From the NCBI RefSeq assembly GCF_013359815.1, contig NZ_JABMCF010000036.1, positions 1-64,000 of the forward strand: a stretch of 64,000 bases of DNA, read 5' to 3'. Shown one piece after another: positions 46,235 through 54,001 of this stretch. Origin of the DNA: Curtobacterium flaccumfaciens (GTDB lineage: Bacteria > Actinomycetota > Actinomycetes > Actinomycetales > Microbacteriaceae). Position numbers and translations under genes: made by a program. Every line of letters starts with the position of its first letter. Within the stretch, counting starts at the first letter, position 1. Under the pieces are notes generated by a model that saw only the letters and a list, made by a program, of their open reading frames with translations, did no database searches and was not told the DNA's origin.

Positions 46235-47587
46235 TCAGCGCGACAGCCACGAGCACGACACCGGGGACGACCACGGGTTCGACTTCACCCGGGCGACCTC
46301 GAGCGTCGGGTCCGCGTCGCACGCCGCCACCGCCGCCGGCAGCTGCCCTGCCCACACCGGGCCGCCGCTCCGCCGCGTGTCGGTCGGCGCGACGTGCAGG
46401 ACCGCCGACGCGACGACGGCGGTGACCACGCACCAACCGGCCAGCGCGCCGACGAGGCGACCAGGGCCTCCCGTCCGTCCGGCAGCACGCGACCAGCTGC
46501 GGGCGTCCACGAGCGTGGCGGCGGCGACCACCGCGGCGCTCACCAGCAGCAGGCCGGCGGCCGCGGCGTAGCGCTGCGGCGGCACGGCGGCCATCGCGGC
46601 GACCGGCGCCGACCAGTGGATGCCGTCGCCGCCGTTGGCGAGCAGGGCCACCCACCACACCGCGACGGAGCCGACGGCGAGGGCTGCGACCATCCACCGG
46701 GTGCGCGCCGGCCCGACCACGACGGCCGCCACCAGGACGACGAGCAGCAGGGCTGCGGGCACCACGACCACCGCCCAGCCGTGCTCGACCACCGCCGTCA
46801 GGACCGCGCCGAGGTCCGGGTCCCAGGCGCCCGCCACGGGACGCAGCAGGTACCCCGCGAGCACGTCGCGCACCGCTGGCGACCCCGTGGCGAGGGCCCG
46901 CGGGCTCGTCAGGGTCGTGATGCCCTGCACCGCCAGGGCGACGACCACGACGAGCGTGACCGGCAGCGCGGTCCACCGGCCGGCCGGTCCGGGCGCACGG
47001 CCACGCGGCGTCCAGGCGAGGAGCAGCAGGGGCGCGAACAGGGCGGTGAGCGGTTCGGTGAGGACCGCTGCACCCGCGACCACGGCGAGTGCTCCGGCCG
47101 CCCACCACGACCGAGCACGCCACGCGAAGACCCACGGCACCAGGACGAGCAGGAACCAGTGCAGGTTCGCCGCGTTGCCGCTGATCTCGTACGGGGCGAG
47201 CGGCAGGACGACGGGGACGGCGGCGAGCACCAGCCGCAACGGCCAGGGGCGGACGACGTCACGGGACAGCACGAACACCAGGGCGCAGACCCCGCCGACG
47301 GCCGTGCACGCGGCGAGCGCCACCACCTGCGCGTACCGCTCGGGCGGCAGCGCGTACCCGAGGTCGACGATGAGGCGCGGCAGCAGGTGCACGTACCCGG
47401 CGTAGGGGTGCAGCAGGGTGTCGACGGGACCCATCGCGATCCGTTCGCGCAGGAACACGCCGCCGTCCTCGGCCCAGACGGTGTTCCGCGGCACCGGGCC
47501 GAGCCGGTACCAGGCCAGGGCGGTCGTGAGCAGGCCGACGACGACCGCGACGAGGGGGACGCCGGCGACCCTGCGCGCGAGGTCCAT
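46235..47587 (-). CDS. Multi-helix membrane protein, candidate GT-C glycosyltransferase
   Basis: The 450-residue protein has about eleven helices. The first outer loop carries an acidic motif NTVWAEDGGVFLRERI followed by HPYAGYVHLLPRLIVD, the position where GT-C enzymes hold their catalytic Asp/Glu. NAANLHWFLLVLVPW and TEPLTALFAPLLLL are other notable segments. The C-terminus ends in a short outer region with two Cys (ACDADPTLEVARV...VSCSWLS). I recognise no named family; GT-C is inferred. A leaderless TATCCT box 6 nt upstream sets the ATG. It lies between two O-antigen-ligase-like genes. Confidence 0.65.
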   Translation of the reverse strand: MDLARRVAGVPLVAVVVGLLTTALAWYRLGPVPRNTVWAEDGGVFLRERIAMGPVDTLLHPYAGYVHLLPRLIVDLGYALPPERYAQVVALAACTAVGGVCALVFVLSRDVVRPWPLRLVLAAVPVVLPLAPYEISGNAANLHWFLLVLVPWVFAWRARSWWAAGALAVVAGAAVLTEPLTALFAPLLLLAWTPRGRAPGPAGRWTALPVTLVVVVALAVQGITTLTSPRALATGSPAVRDVLAGYLLRPVAGAWDPDLGAVLTAVVEHGWAVVVVPAALLLVVLVAAVVVGPARTRWMVAALAVGSVAVWWVALLANGGDGIHWSAPVAAMAAVPPQRYAAAAGLLLVSAAVVAAATLVDARSWSRAAGRTGGPGRLVGALAGWCVVTAVVASAVLHVAPTDTRRSGGPVWAGQLPAAVAACDADPTLEVARVKSNPWSSPVSCSWLSR

Positions 47588-47593
47588 CCGGTG

Positions 47594-47599
47594 AGGATA
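47594..47599 (-). promoter_or_regulatory. -10 box, probable leaderless promoter
   Basis: TATCCT on the minus strand, 6 nt before ATG 47587. Confidence 0.5.
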
Positions 47600-47679
47600 G
47601 TTCGGTCATCACGCATCGTCGATACAGCCACACCGCGATGCGGTGTGCTCGTCACAAGGTCGTGCGCCAAGATGGACGC

Positions 47680-48981
47680 GTGACGGACGGCCGGGTGAGC
47701 AGACAGGTGCTCGGGCGCCGGTACCTCTCCGCCTGGATCGGCTTCTCGGCCGGTGGACGGTTCAGCCAGGCGCTCGCGACGGTCATCGTGCTGTTCGGGT
47801 TCGGCCAGCCCACCGTCGAGGCCCTGGTCGGCCGGGCGGGGACCTGGGCGGTGCTCGTGACGCTGTTCGTGCTCGCGGGGCTGAGCCTGCTCGGCCAGCG
47901 CTACCGGATCGAGTGGCACGGGGTCCTCCCCCTCTCGCTGCTGGCCTTCGTCGGCTACTGCGCGTTGAGCGTGCTCTGGAGCGAGTACTCCTGGGTGGCG
48001 CTCCGCGGACTGGTGCAGACCGTGTGCTTCATCGGCCTCGGGCTGTACCTGGCCCTCGGCCGCGACCTGGTGCAGGTGATCCGGGCCTCGGGCGACGCCT
48101 TCCGGATCCTGCTCGTGACGGCCCTCGGACTCGAGGTCCTGTCCGGCCTGGTCCTCGACGTCCCGTTCCCGGCGTTCGGCATCCGCGGCGACATCGCGTA
48201 CGGCGGCCCGATCCAGGGCATCGGCGGCACCCGCAACTTCATGGGCTTCATCGCCGCGATGGCCCTGGTCACCTTCGTGGTCGAGTTCCTCACCCGGTCG
48301 GTCACGGTCTGGCGCGCGATCGCCTCGACCTCACTCGCCGTGATCGCCCTGATGCTCGTGCAGTCCCCCATCACCGGGCTCGCGATGATCGCGCTCGCCG
48401 TCACCGCACTGGCGCTCTGGTCACTCCGGCACGCACGACCGGCGACCAGACCGGTGGTCAACGGCGTCCTCGGCGCGGTCGTCCTGCTGACGCTCGCCGT
48501 CGGGGTGCTCGCCCGGCACCGTCTGCTCGCCGAGATCGGGGCGGCCGGCGGCACGGCCACCCGGACGGACCTGTGGTCGCAGATCCGGGTCCTGGTGGAG
48601 CGCTACCCGATCCAGGGCTGGGGCTGGGTGGGCACGTGGCCGACCGAGCCCGTCGTGCCCTACGTCACGCTCATCGACCCTGCCGGCGTCCGGTTCACCT
48701 CGGGCCTGAACGCCTTCGTGGACGCCTGGCTGCAGATCGGGTTCGCGGGCACGCTCATCCTCGGCATCACCGCGTTGCTCGCCTTCGCGCGCGCCTGGGT
48801 GACGGCGACGACGTTCCCCGGGGTGGCGTACGTGTGGCCGGCCGCCGTGCTCGTGCTGCTCGCCGTCACCAGCACGGCGGAGAGCTACCTGCTGCACGGC
48901 GCGGGGCTGATGTTCTTCGTGACGGTCCTCGTGATCGCCGCGCGGCGCCGCTCGTGGCGCCGACACCTGCCGCGCGTGTAG
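47680..48981 (+). CDS. O-antigen ligase/polymerase-like membrane protein (second copy)
   Basis: The 433-residue protein has ten to twelve helices, related in layout to the 44843 gene. The loop reads TRTDLWSQIRVLVERYPIQGWGWVGTWP, and the counterpart of the HDAYLDVW motif reads LNAFVDAWLQIGFAGTLIL, with Asn replacing the usual His. GGPIQGIGGTRNFMGFIAAM matches the first copy's PGNANLLAM helix. The GTG at 47680 has CAAGAT 6 nt upstream, a weak leaderless box. Activity may differ from the first copy because of the changed residue. Confidence 0.8.
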   Translation: MTDGRVSRQVLGRRYLSAWIGFSAGGRFSQALATVIVLFGFGQPTVEALVGRAGTWAVLVTLFVLAGLSLLGQRYRIEWHGVLPLSLLAFVGYCALSVLWSEYSWVALRGLVQTVCFIGLGLYLALGRDLVQVIRASGDAFRILLVTALGLEVLSGLVLDVPFPAFGIRGDIAYGGPIQGIGGTRNFMGFIAAMALVTFVVEFLTRSVTVWRAIASTSLAVIALMLVQSPITGLAMIALAVTALALWSLRHARPATRPVVNGVLGAVVLLTLAVGVLARHRLLAEIGAAGGTATRTDLWSQIRVLVERYPIQGWGWVGTWPTEPVVPYVTLIDPAGVRFTSGLNAFVDAWLQIGFAGTLILGITALLAFARAWVTATTFPGVAYVWPAAVLVLLAVTSTAESYLLHGAGLMFFVTVLVIAARRRSWRRHLPRV

Positions 48982-49010
48982 CGCGGGCGTTTCGCGCCGT
49001 GCGCCGTGGC

Positions 49011-49071
49011 GCTTCGTGAGCAGGAATGGTCGCCTCCGCGGAGGCGACCCGACCGTTGCTGCTCACGAAGC
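49011..49071. terminator. Family C palindrome (copy C2)
   Basis: Arms GCTTCGTGAGCAGGAATGGT and ACCGTTGCTGCTCACGAAGC with an inner GTCGCCTCC/GGAGGCGAC stem; small mismatches only. It lies 29 bases after the stop of the second ligase-like gene. Confidence 0.72.
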
Positions 49072-49095
49072 GGCGGTACGGCGCGACCCGCCTCC

Positions 49096-49140
49096 GGACG
49101 GGAGGCCCGTGGCGGCCCCGCACCGCGCCTCCAGGCCGTC
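49096..49140. repeat. Degenerate family A palindrome (copy A6)
   Basis: The left arm GGACGGGAGGCCCGTGGCGG matches A2 exactly; the right arm is mutated (CCGCACCGCGCCTCCAGG). It is sandwiched between copies C2 and C3. Confidence 0.6.
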
Positions 49141-49162
49141 GCGCCCAGCGTTCCGGGCGCGC

Positions 49163-49223
49163 GCTTCGTGAGCAGGAACGGTCGCCTCCGCGGAGGCGAC
49201 CCGACCGTTGCTGCTCACGAAGC
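49163..49223. terminator. Family C palindrome (copy C3)
   Basis: It differs from C2 at a single base (AACGGTC for AATGGTC) over 61 bp and is in the same orientation 152 bp away. It ends 15 bases before the next convergent gene. Confidence 0.72.
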
Positions 49224-49238
49224 GAGCGAGCGAGCGCC

Positions 49239-49985
49239 CTACGGGCGCGTGCGGCGACCGAGGCGGCGCTGCACGCCCCACTGGGTGACGCGGAGCATCG
49301 CCTCGAGGACGATGGACCGGCTCATCTTGGAGACGCCGTGCACGCGGTCACGGAAGCGGATGGGCACCTCGACGATGCGGCCGCCGAGGGCGTCCACGCG
49401 CAGCGTCATGTCCACCTGGAAGCAGTACCCCTTCGAGTCCACCGACCCGAGGTCCATCCGCGCGATCGCCGACGAGCGGTACACGCGGTAGCCGGCGGTG
49501 ATGTCCCGCACGTCGAGCCCGAGCACCAGGCGGGCGTAGGTGTTGGCCCCGCGGCTGAGCGCCTGGCGCCGGAGCGGCCAGTCGACGACCGACCCACCGG
49601 GGACCCAGCGGGACCCGATGGCGAGCAGGACGTCGTCGGACGCGGTCACGGCGTCGACCAGGGCCGGCAACCGGTCGGCCGGGTGCGAGCCGTCGGCGTC
49701 CATCTCGACCAGCAGCGGGTACCCGCGCTCCAGACCCCACCGGAACCCGGCGACGTACGCCGTGCCGAGCCCGAGCTTGCCGGAGCGCTGCAGCAGGTGC
49801 ACACGGTCGTCCGCGGCCGCCAGGGACCGCACGATGTCCCCGGTGCCGTCCGGGCTGCCGTCGTCGACGACGAGCACGTGGGCACCGGGCACCGCCGCCA
49901 GCACGGCGGCGGTGATCGCACGGATGTTCTCCGCCTCGTCGTACGTCGGGACGATGACGAGGGCGGTGGTCTCCCCCGGGGTCAC
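49239..49985 (-). CDS. Polyprenol-phosphate mannosyltransferase (DPM1/Ppm1-like)
   Basis: The 248-residue soluble GT2 enzyme has ALVIVPTYDEAENI, VVDDGSPDGTGDI, the metal-binding LVEMDADGSHPAD and SRWVPGGSVVDWPLRRQALSRGAN. These match dolichol-phosphate-mannose synthases without the membrane anchor. It would make polyprenyl-phosphate-mannose from GDP-mannose, the donor for GT-C enzymes such as the candidate at 46235. The GTG overlaps the stop of the upstream GT fusion (GTGA). A longer frame upstream overlaps that gene and is rejected. Confidence 0.9.
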   Translation of the reverse strand: MTPGETTALVIVPTYDEAENIRAITAAVLAAVPGAHVLVVDDGSPDGTGDIVRSLAAADDRVHLLQRSGKLGLGTAYVAGFRWGLERGYPLLVEMDADGSHPADRLPALVDAVTASDDVLLAIGSRWVPGGSVVDWPLRRQALSRGANTYARLVLGLDVRDITAGYRVYRSSAIARMDLGSVDSKGYCFQVDMTLRVDALGGRIVEVPIRFRDRVHGVSKMSRSIVLEAMLRVTQWGVQRRLGRRTRP

Positions 49986-52468
49986 CGGTTCAGGCGCCGC
50001 TTCACCTTGCCGGCGACGCTCCGGGGGCCCTCGGTGCGCAGGTAGTGCACGGCACGGCCGAGGTCGTAGCGGACGCCGGAGAGCTTCTTGCGCTCCGGGA
50101 CGCGGACGCGCATCTTGTGCGGCTCGATCGATGACGCGGTGTCGCGCACCGACTTGTCCGCAGCGCGGATCGGGTTCCGGCAGAACTCGACGAGCGGGGC
50201 GAGGACGTTCTCCCACGTGAACTGCTCGCGCACGCGGTCGACGTTGCCGATGAACTCCGTGCGGGCCTTCTTGTCGAAGAGCGCCGTCTCGAGCGCGGTG
50301 GCCAGGCCGTCGATGTCCTGCTCGTGCACCGCGATGCCGAGCTTCTCTTCTGCGACGAGGTCACCGAACGAGTCGCCGGCCGTCGTGACGATCGGCAGGC
50401 GTGCCCACAGGTAGTCGAGGATGCGGGTCCGGAACGAGAAGGTGGTCTCGAGGTGCTCGTAGTGCGTCGAGACGCCGGCGTCGGCCTCGAGCAGGTAGGC
50501 GCCGCGCTCCTCGTACGGGATCCACTGGTCGTTGAAGAACACGTGCTTGCCGGTGAGACCGAGGGCGTCGGCCTCAGCGCGGACCTTCGCGACGATGTCC
50601 ATCTCGGGGACGTCGGGGTTCGGGTGCTGCACGCCCATGAAGAAGAGCTTCACCGACGGGCGGCGCTCGGCGAGCTGGGCGATCGAGCGGACCAGGGTGA
50701 TCGGGTCGAACCAGTCGTAGATCCCACCACCCCAGACGACGAGCTTGTCGGTCTTGCCGATGCCCGGCACGACGCCCTTGACGCGCTGCTGGTCGTGGAC
50801 CGGCGGCGTCGAGGACAGGCCGAACGGCACGACGCCGATGAGCGAGCGCAGGTCGGCGTCGCGCGAGTAGGTGCGGGCGTTCACGCGGCCGGAGCCGGCG
50901 AGCTGCCCGAGCCAGAACATCCGCTGGCGCTCGGAGGCGCAGATGAAGTAGTCACCGAGCTCGAGCTGGTGGTTCAGCGTGTCCGAGGCGTCGAGGATCT
51001 GGCGGTTCCACTTGTCGACGTCGTCGCTGCGGCCCTGTTCCAGCTGCTCGAGGTGCAGCGGGTCGTAGACGTCGACGACCAGGATCTTGCTGGTCGACTC
51101 GAGCACCGGGAACAGCCGGAGCGCGTGACCCTGCACGATGATGACGTCGGCCCAGCCCTCGTGCTCGACCATCTGGCGCGGGTGCCGGTGCGGGACCGTG
51201 ACGACCTCGTACGACGGGTCGATCGGCGACGAGCGGGTCAGGCTGACCACGCGGACGTCGTGCTCGGACGCCAGCTGCTTGGCCATCTGCGTGGCACGGA
51301 TCGCCGGACCGGCCATCTTGGCGCCGATCGAGTCGCCCGTGATGATGAGGACGCGGCGACGGGTACCGACCTCGAGCACGCCGAGGGAGTGCACGATCTT
51401 GTCGTAGCCGGCCAGGTAGTTCTCGATCGGGTACGCGGGCTCGTCGCGGTTGCCGAACAGGCGGAGGAGTTCACGGTCCGACCGGACGCGGGTCGCCTGG
51501 ATCTGGCGGCGGGACTCGGTCATCGACGGCAGCTGCTCGACGAACTGGTCGACGCCGTAGATGCCCGCCATGCTCGTCTTCGGCACCGGGATCGTCGGGA
51601 CGCTGTCGTCGCCGGGGTTGCGCAGGTCGAGCTCGGTGGAGTCGAGCTCCCCGCGGCCCACGGCACGGCGGACGGCGAGTGCCAGGGAACCGGGCAGTGC
51701 CGCGGCGAGCTGCTCGTCACCGAGGTTCTTGTAGAGCGTGAACAGTGCGTTCCGCTCGAGCAGGTAGGTCTCGCGGAAGTCGCCGAACTTGTTCATCGAC
51801 GCGTGGTGCTTGTGGAACGCGACCGACTTCGGCTGGTACCGGAAGCGCCAGCCGAGCAGGTTGAGCCGCCAGCCGAGGTCGACGTCCTCGTAGAACATGA
51901 AGTAGCGGTCGTCGAAGCCGTCGAGCTGCTCGAAGAGCTCGGCGCGGATGAACATCGCGGCGCCGGTGCCGAACAGGACGTCGGTCTCGCTCTCCCACCG
52001 GCCGGTGTCCGGCGACCCGGCGAAGGGCTTGTAGCCCATGCCGTACCAGGTCATCGCGGCCTCGGTGAAGTCGACGTTGACGCCTTCCCAGTCGAGGACC
52101 TTCGAGGCGACGGCGCCGATGTCGGCACCGGAGGCGAAGGTGGCCATCGCCTCGCGCACCCAGCCGGTGTCCGGGCGGGCGTCGTTGTTGAGGAACGCCA
52201 CGACCTCGCCGGAGGACTTCTCGACGCCGAGGTTGCACCCACCGGTGAACCCGAGGTTCGCGCCCGCGTCGATCAGGGTGAAGTCGAGGCTCGAGGCCTT
52301 GAGACGCCCGAGGTGCTCGGGGCCCGAACCGTTCTCGACGACGATCACCTCGAGCTTGTCCTGCGGCCAGTCCTGCTTGCGGAGTTCCGCGATGCTCGTC
52401 AGGGTGTCGTCCGTGCCCTTGTAGTTCACGAGGATGACGGACACGACTCCCGGCTTGCGCTCTGTCAC
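49982..52468 (-). CDS. Two-domain glycosyltransferase, GT2 fused to GT4-like
   Basis: The 828-residue cytoplasmic protein has a GT2 domain over residues about 8-290: VSVILVNYKGTDDTL, VVENGSGPEHL, FLNNDARPDTGW, and GFDDRYFMFYEDVDLGWRL, a rhamnosyltransferase-like pattern. A linker of about 120 residues follows. Residues about 410-760 form a GT-B fold (RVLIITGDSIGAKMAGPAIRATQMAKQL, WGGGIYDWFDPITLV, HYEHLETTFSFRTRILDYLWARLPIVTTAGDSFG). The tail is basic. The GTG start follows GGAGGAAC. Coupled to the DPM1-like gene. It may add two successive sugars to a lipid-linked glycan. Confidence 0.88.
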   Translation of the reverse strand: MTERKPGVVSVILVNYKGTDDTLTSIAELRKQDWPQDKLEVIVVENGSGPEHLGRLKASSLDFTLIDAGANLGFTGGCNLGVEKSSGEVVAFLNNDARPDTGWVREAMATFASGADIGAVASKVLDWEGVNVDFTEAAMTWYGMGYKPFAGSPDTGRWESETDVLFGTGAAMFIRAELFEQLDGFDDRYFMFYEDVDLGWRLNLLGWRFRYQPKSVAFHKHHASMNKFGDFRETYLLERNALFTLYKNLGDEQLAAALPGSLALAVRRAVGRGELDSTELDLRNPGDDSVPTIPVPKTSMAGIYGVDQFVEQLPSMTESRRQIQATRVRSDRELLRLFGNRDEPAYPIENYLAGYDKIVHSLGVLEVGTRRRVLIITGDSIGAKMAGPAIRATQMAKQLASEHDVRVVSLTRSSPIDPSYEVVTVPHRHPRQMVEHEGWADVIIVQGHALRLFPVLESTSKILVVDVYDPLHLEQLEQGRSDDVDKWNRQILDASDTLNHQLELGDYFICASERQRMFWLGQLAGSGRVNARTYSRDADLRSLIGVVPFGLSSTPPVHDQQRVKGVVPGIGKTDKLVVWGGGIYDWFDPITLVRSIAQLAERRPSVKLFFMGVQHPNPDVPEMDIVAKVRAEADALGLTGKHVFFNDQWIPYEERGAYLLEADAGVSTHYEHLETTFSFRTRILDYLWARLPIVTTAGDSFGDLVAEEKLGIAVHEQDIDGLATALETALFDKKARTEFIGNVDRVREQFTWENVLAPLVEFCRNPIRAADKSVRDTASSIEPHKMRVRVPERKKLSGVRYDLGRAVHYLRTEGPRSVAGKVKRRLNR

Positions 52469-52593
52469 GCGAGTTCCTCCAGCAGCTGCCGCGCACCGGG
52501 CGCGGGTCGATGGGTCGGCCGACGGGGTGCCGCGGGCCGATGACACCCTACAAGGCGCGCCCAGGGACTCCCTGCTGCCGCTGCGGATTCGTG

Positions 52594-52599
52594 CAGAAT
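52594..52599 (+). promoter_or_regulatory. -10-like box, probable leaderless promoter
   Basis: CAGAAT lies 7 nt before GTG 52607; the consensus first T is C. It favours this start over ATG 52598, which it overlaps. Confidence 0.42.
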
Positions 52600-52606
52600 G
52601 GCGTGC

Positions 52607-53893
52607 GTGACCGCAGTGATCCCGAGCACCCCCATGTCCTCTCCCCTCCGCGAGGACTACGCGGCCCTCGCGGCTGACGAGCACGCCGAGGGCCCCCGCG
52701 GCACGATCCGCTTCGCGGTGTCGACCGCCGATCCGTCCGAGGGCAAGGGCGACCTGTTCGTCGCGCTCGGGCTGGCGCGGGCGCTCCGGGCCGAGGGCTG
52801 GGGCGTCGCGATGTGGCCGCTCGAGCGCTGGGGCGAGGAGCTCCCCGCCGACACCGCCGTCGTGGTCAGCATGATCGAGTCCTTCGTGCCCGGGTACGTC
52901 CCCGCCGGCACCGCCCTGGTGGCGTGGGTGCGGAACTGGACCGCCAAGTGGGCCGCCCTGCCGTACCTCGACGAGTTCGACGCGGTCTGGACCTCGTCCG
53001 GGACCGCCCGCGACGCGATCGCCGCGGCCTACTCCGGCCCCGTCGAGGTGGTGCCGATCGGCGTCGACACCGAGCTGTTCACGACCGACGCCCCCGCACC
53101 GCGCGAGCGCACGGACCGCGCCGTGACCACCGTCAACTTCTGGGGCGTCCGCCGCCGGGTGCAGGACGTCCTCGCCGAGGTCGCCCCGGCCGAACCGATC
53201 GTCTGGTTCGCCGCGAACGTCGACCACGTCGAGGCCTCCGCGGGCGTCGAGCTCCGCCCGGCCGTGTCCTACTTCGCCCTGCCCGAGGTCTACCGCGCCG
53301 CCGGTTTCGTGGTCGACGACGTCATCGAGCCGGCCGCCGAGTACGGCACCCTGAACTCCCGCCTGTACGAGTCGCTCGCGTCCGGTGCACTGCCCGTCAC
53401 CGACTGCGCGCTCGGGCTCGACGAGCTCGGCCTGTCCGACGTGCCGGTGTTCGACGACGCCGACTCGCTCGAGCGCGTGCTCGCGATGCCCCGCGACGAG
53501 CGCACCGCCCTGGTCGCCCGGCTCCGCGCCGTCGTGGTCGAGCGGCACTCGTTCCGCAGCCGCGCCGAACAGGTCGGTCCGTCGCTCGACGCCGCCGTCG
53601 CCGCCGCCTCGGGCCGGAGCGGCGAGCGTGGCGCGTTCCTGCGGTGGGCCACCGCCCAGCGCGAGACGCTCCGGCAGACCGAGCACGACCGCGACGTGCA
53701 CCTGGCCGGCGTGCACGACATCAACGCTCGCCTGGTCGCGTCGGAGCAGAAGGTCGGCGCGTACGACACCGCCCGCCGCCTGGCCGAGGCGGAGCGCGAC
53801 CAGATCGCGGCCCGCTTCGAGGGCCTCACGCGCTCCCCCGAGTACCGGCTGCTGCACGGCGTGGGCCTGATGGCGCGGCGCGCGCGCCGCTGA
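52607..53893 (+). CDS. Glycosyltransferase family 1-like protein
   Basis: The 428-residue cytoplasmic protein has a GT-B-like layout. The N-terminal domain reads RFAVSTADPSEGKGDLFVALGLARALRAEGW and GTALVAWVRNWTAKWAALPYLDEFDAVWTSS. The C-terminal domain reads VVPIGVDTELF, YFALPEVYRAAGFVVDDVIEPAAEYGTLNSRLYESLASGALPVT (the nucleotide-sugar-binding region of CgeB-like enzymes). A helical tail of about 90 residues with heptad-like spacing (RETLRQTEHDRDVHLAGVHDINARLVASEQK) ends it. It lies divergent from the GT fusion and is probably part of the same glycan pathway. Confidence 0.78.
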   Translation: MTAVIPSTPMSSPLREDYAALAADEHAEGPRGTIRFAVSTADPSEGKGDLFVALGLARALRAEGWGVAMWPLERWGEELPADTAVVVSMIESFVPGYVPAGTALVAWVRNWTAKWAALPYLDEFDAVWTSSGTARDAIAAAYSGPVEVVPIGVDTELFTTDAPAPRERTDRAVTTVNFWGVRRRVQDVLAEVAPAEPIVWFAANVDHVEASAGVELRPAVSYFALPEVYRAAGFVVDDVIEPAAEYGTLNSRLYESLASGALPVTDCALGLDELGLSDVPVFDDADSLERVLAMPRDERTALVARLRAVVVERHSFRSRAEQVGPSLDAAVAAASGRSGERGAFLRWATAQRETLRQTEHDRDVHLAGVHDINARLVASEQKVGAYDTARRLAEAERDQIAARFEGLTRSPEYRLLHGVGLMARRARR

Positions 53894-53910
53894 CGGCGGT
53901 CGACGCGACC

Positions 53911-53964
53911 CACGACGGACGGGAGGCCCGGTACCAGCTGGTACCGGGCCTCCCGTCCGTCGTG
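53911..53964. terminator. Family A palindrome (copy A5)
   Basis: A perfect 54-bp palindrome with the family A core, in which CAGCTG is flanked by GGTAC/GTACC instead of GGTGC/GCACC. The paired change on both arms shows compensatory drift. Between convergent genes. Confidence 0.78.
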
Positions 53965-53965
53965 T

Positions 53966-54001
53966 GGTGACCGTCTACTGCACGGTGACCGTCTACTGCA
54001 C
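53966..54001. repeat. 18-bp exact tandem duplication at the 3' end of a gene
   Basis: Two identical 18-base units; the second contains the last codons and stop of the repeat-protein gene, the first is an in-frame echo beyond the stop, encoding T-V-T-V-Q-stop again. Confidence 0.88.
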
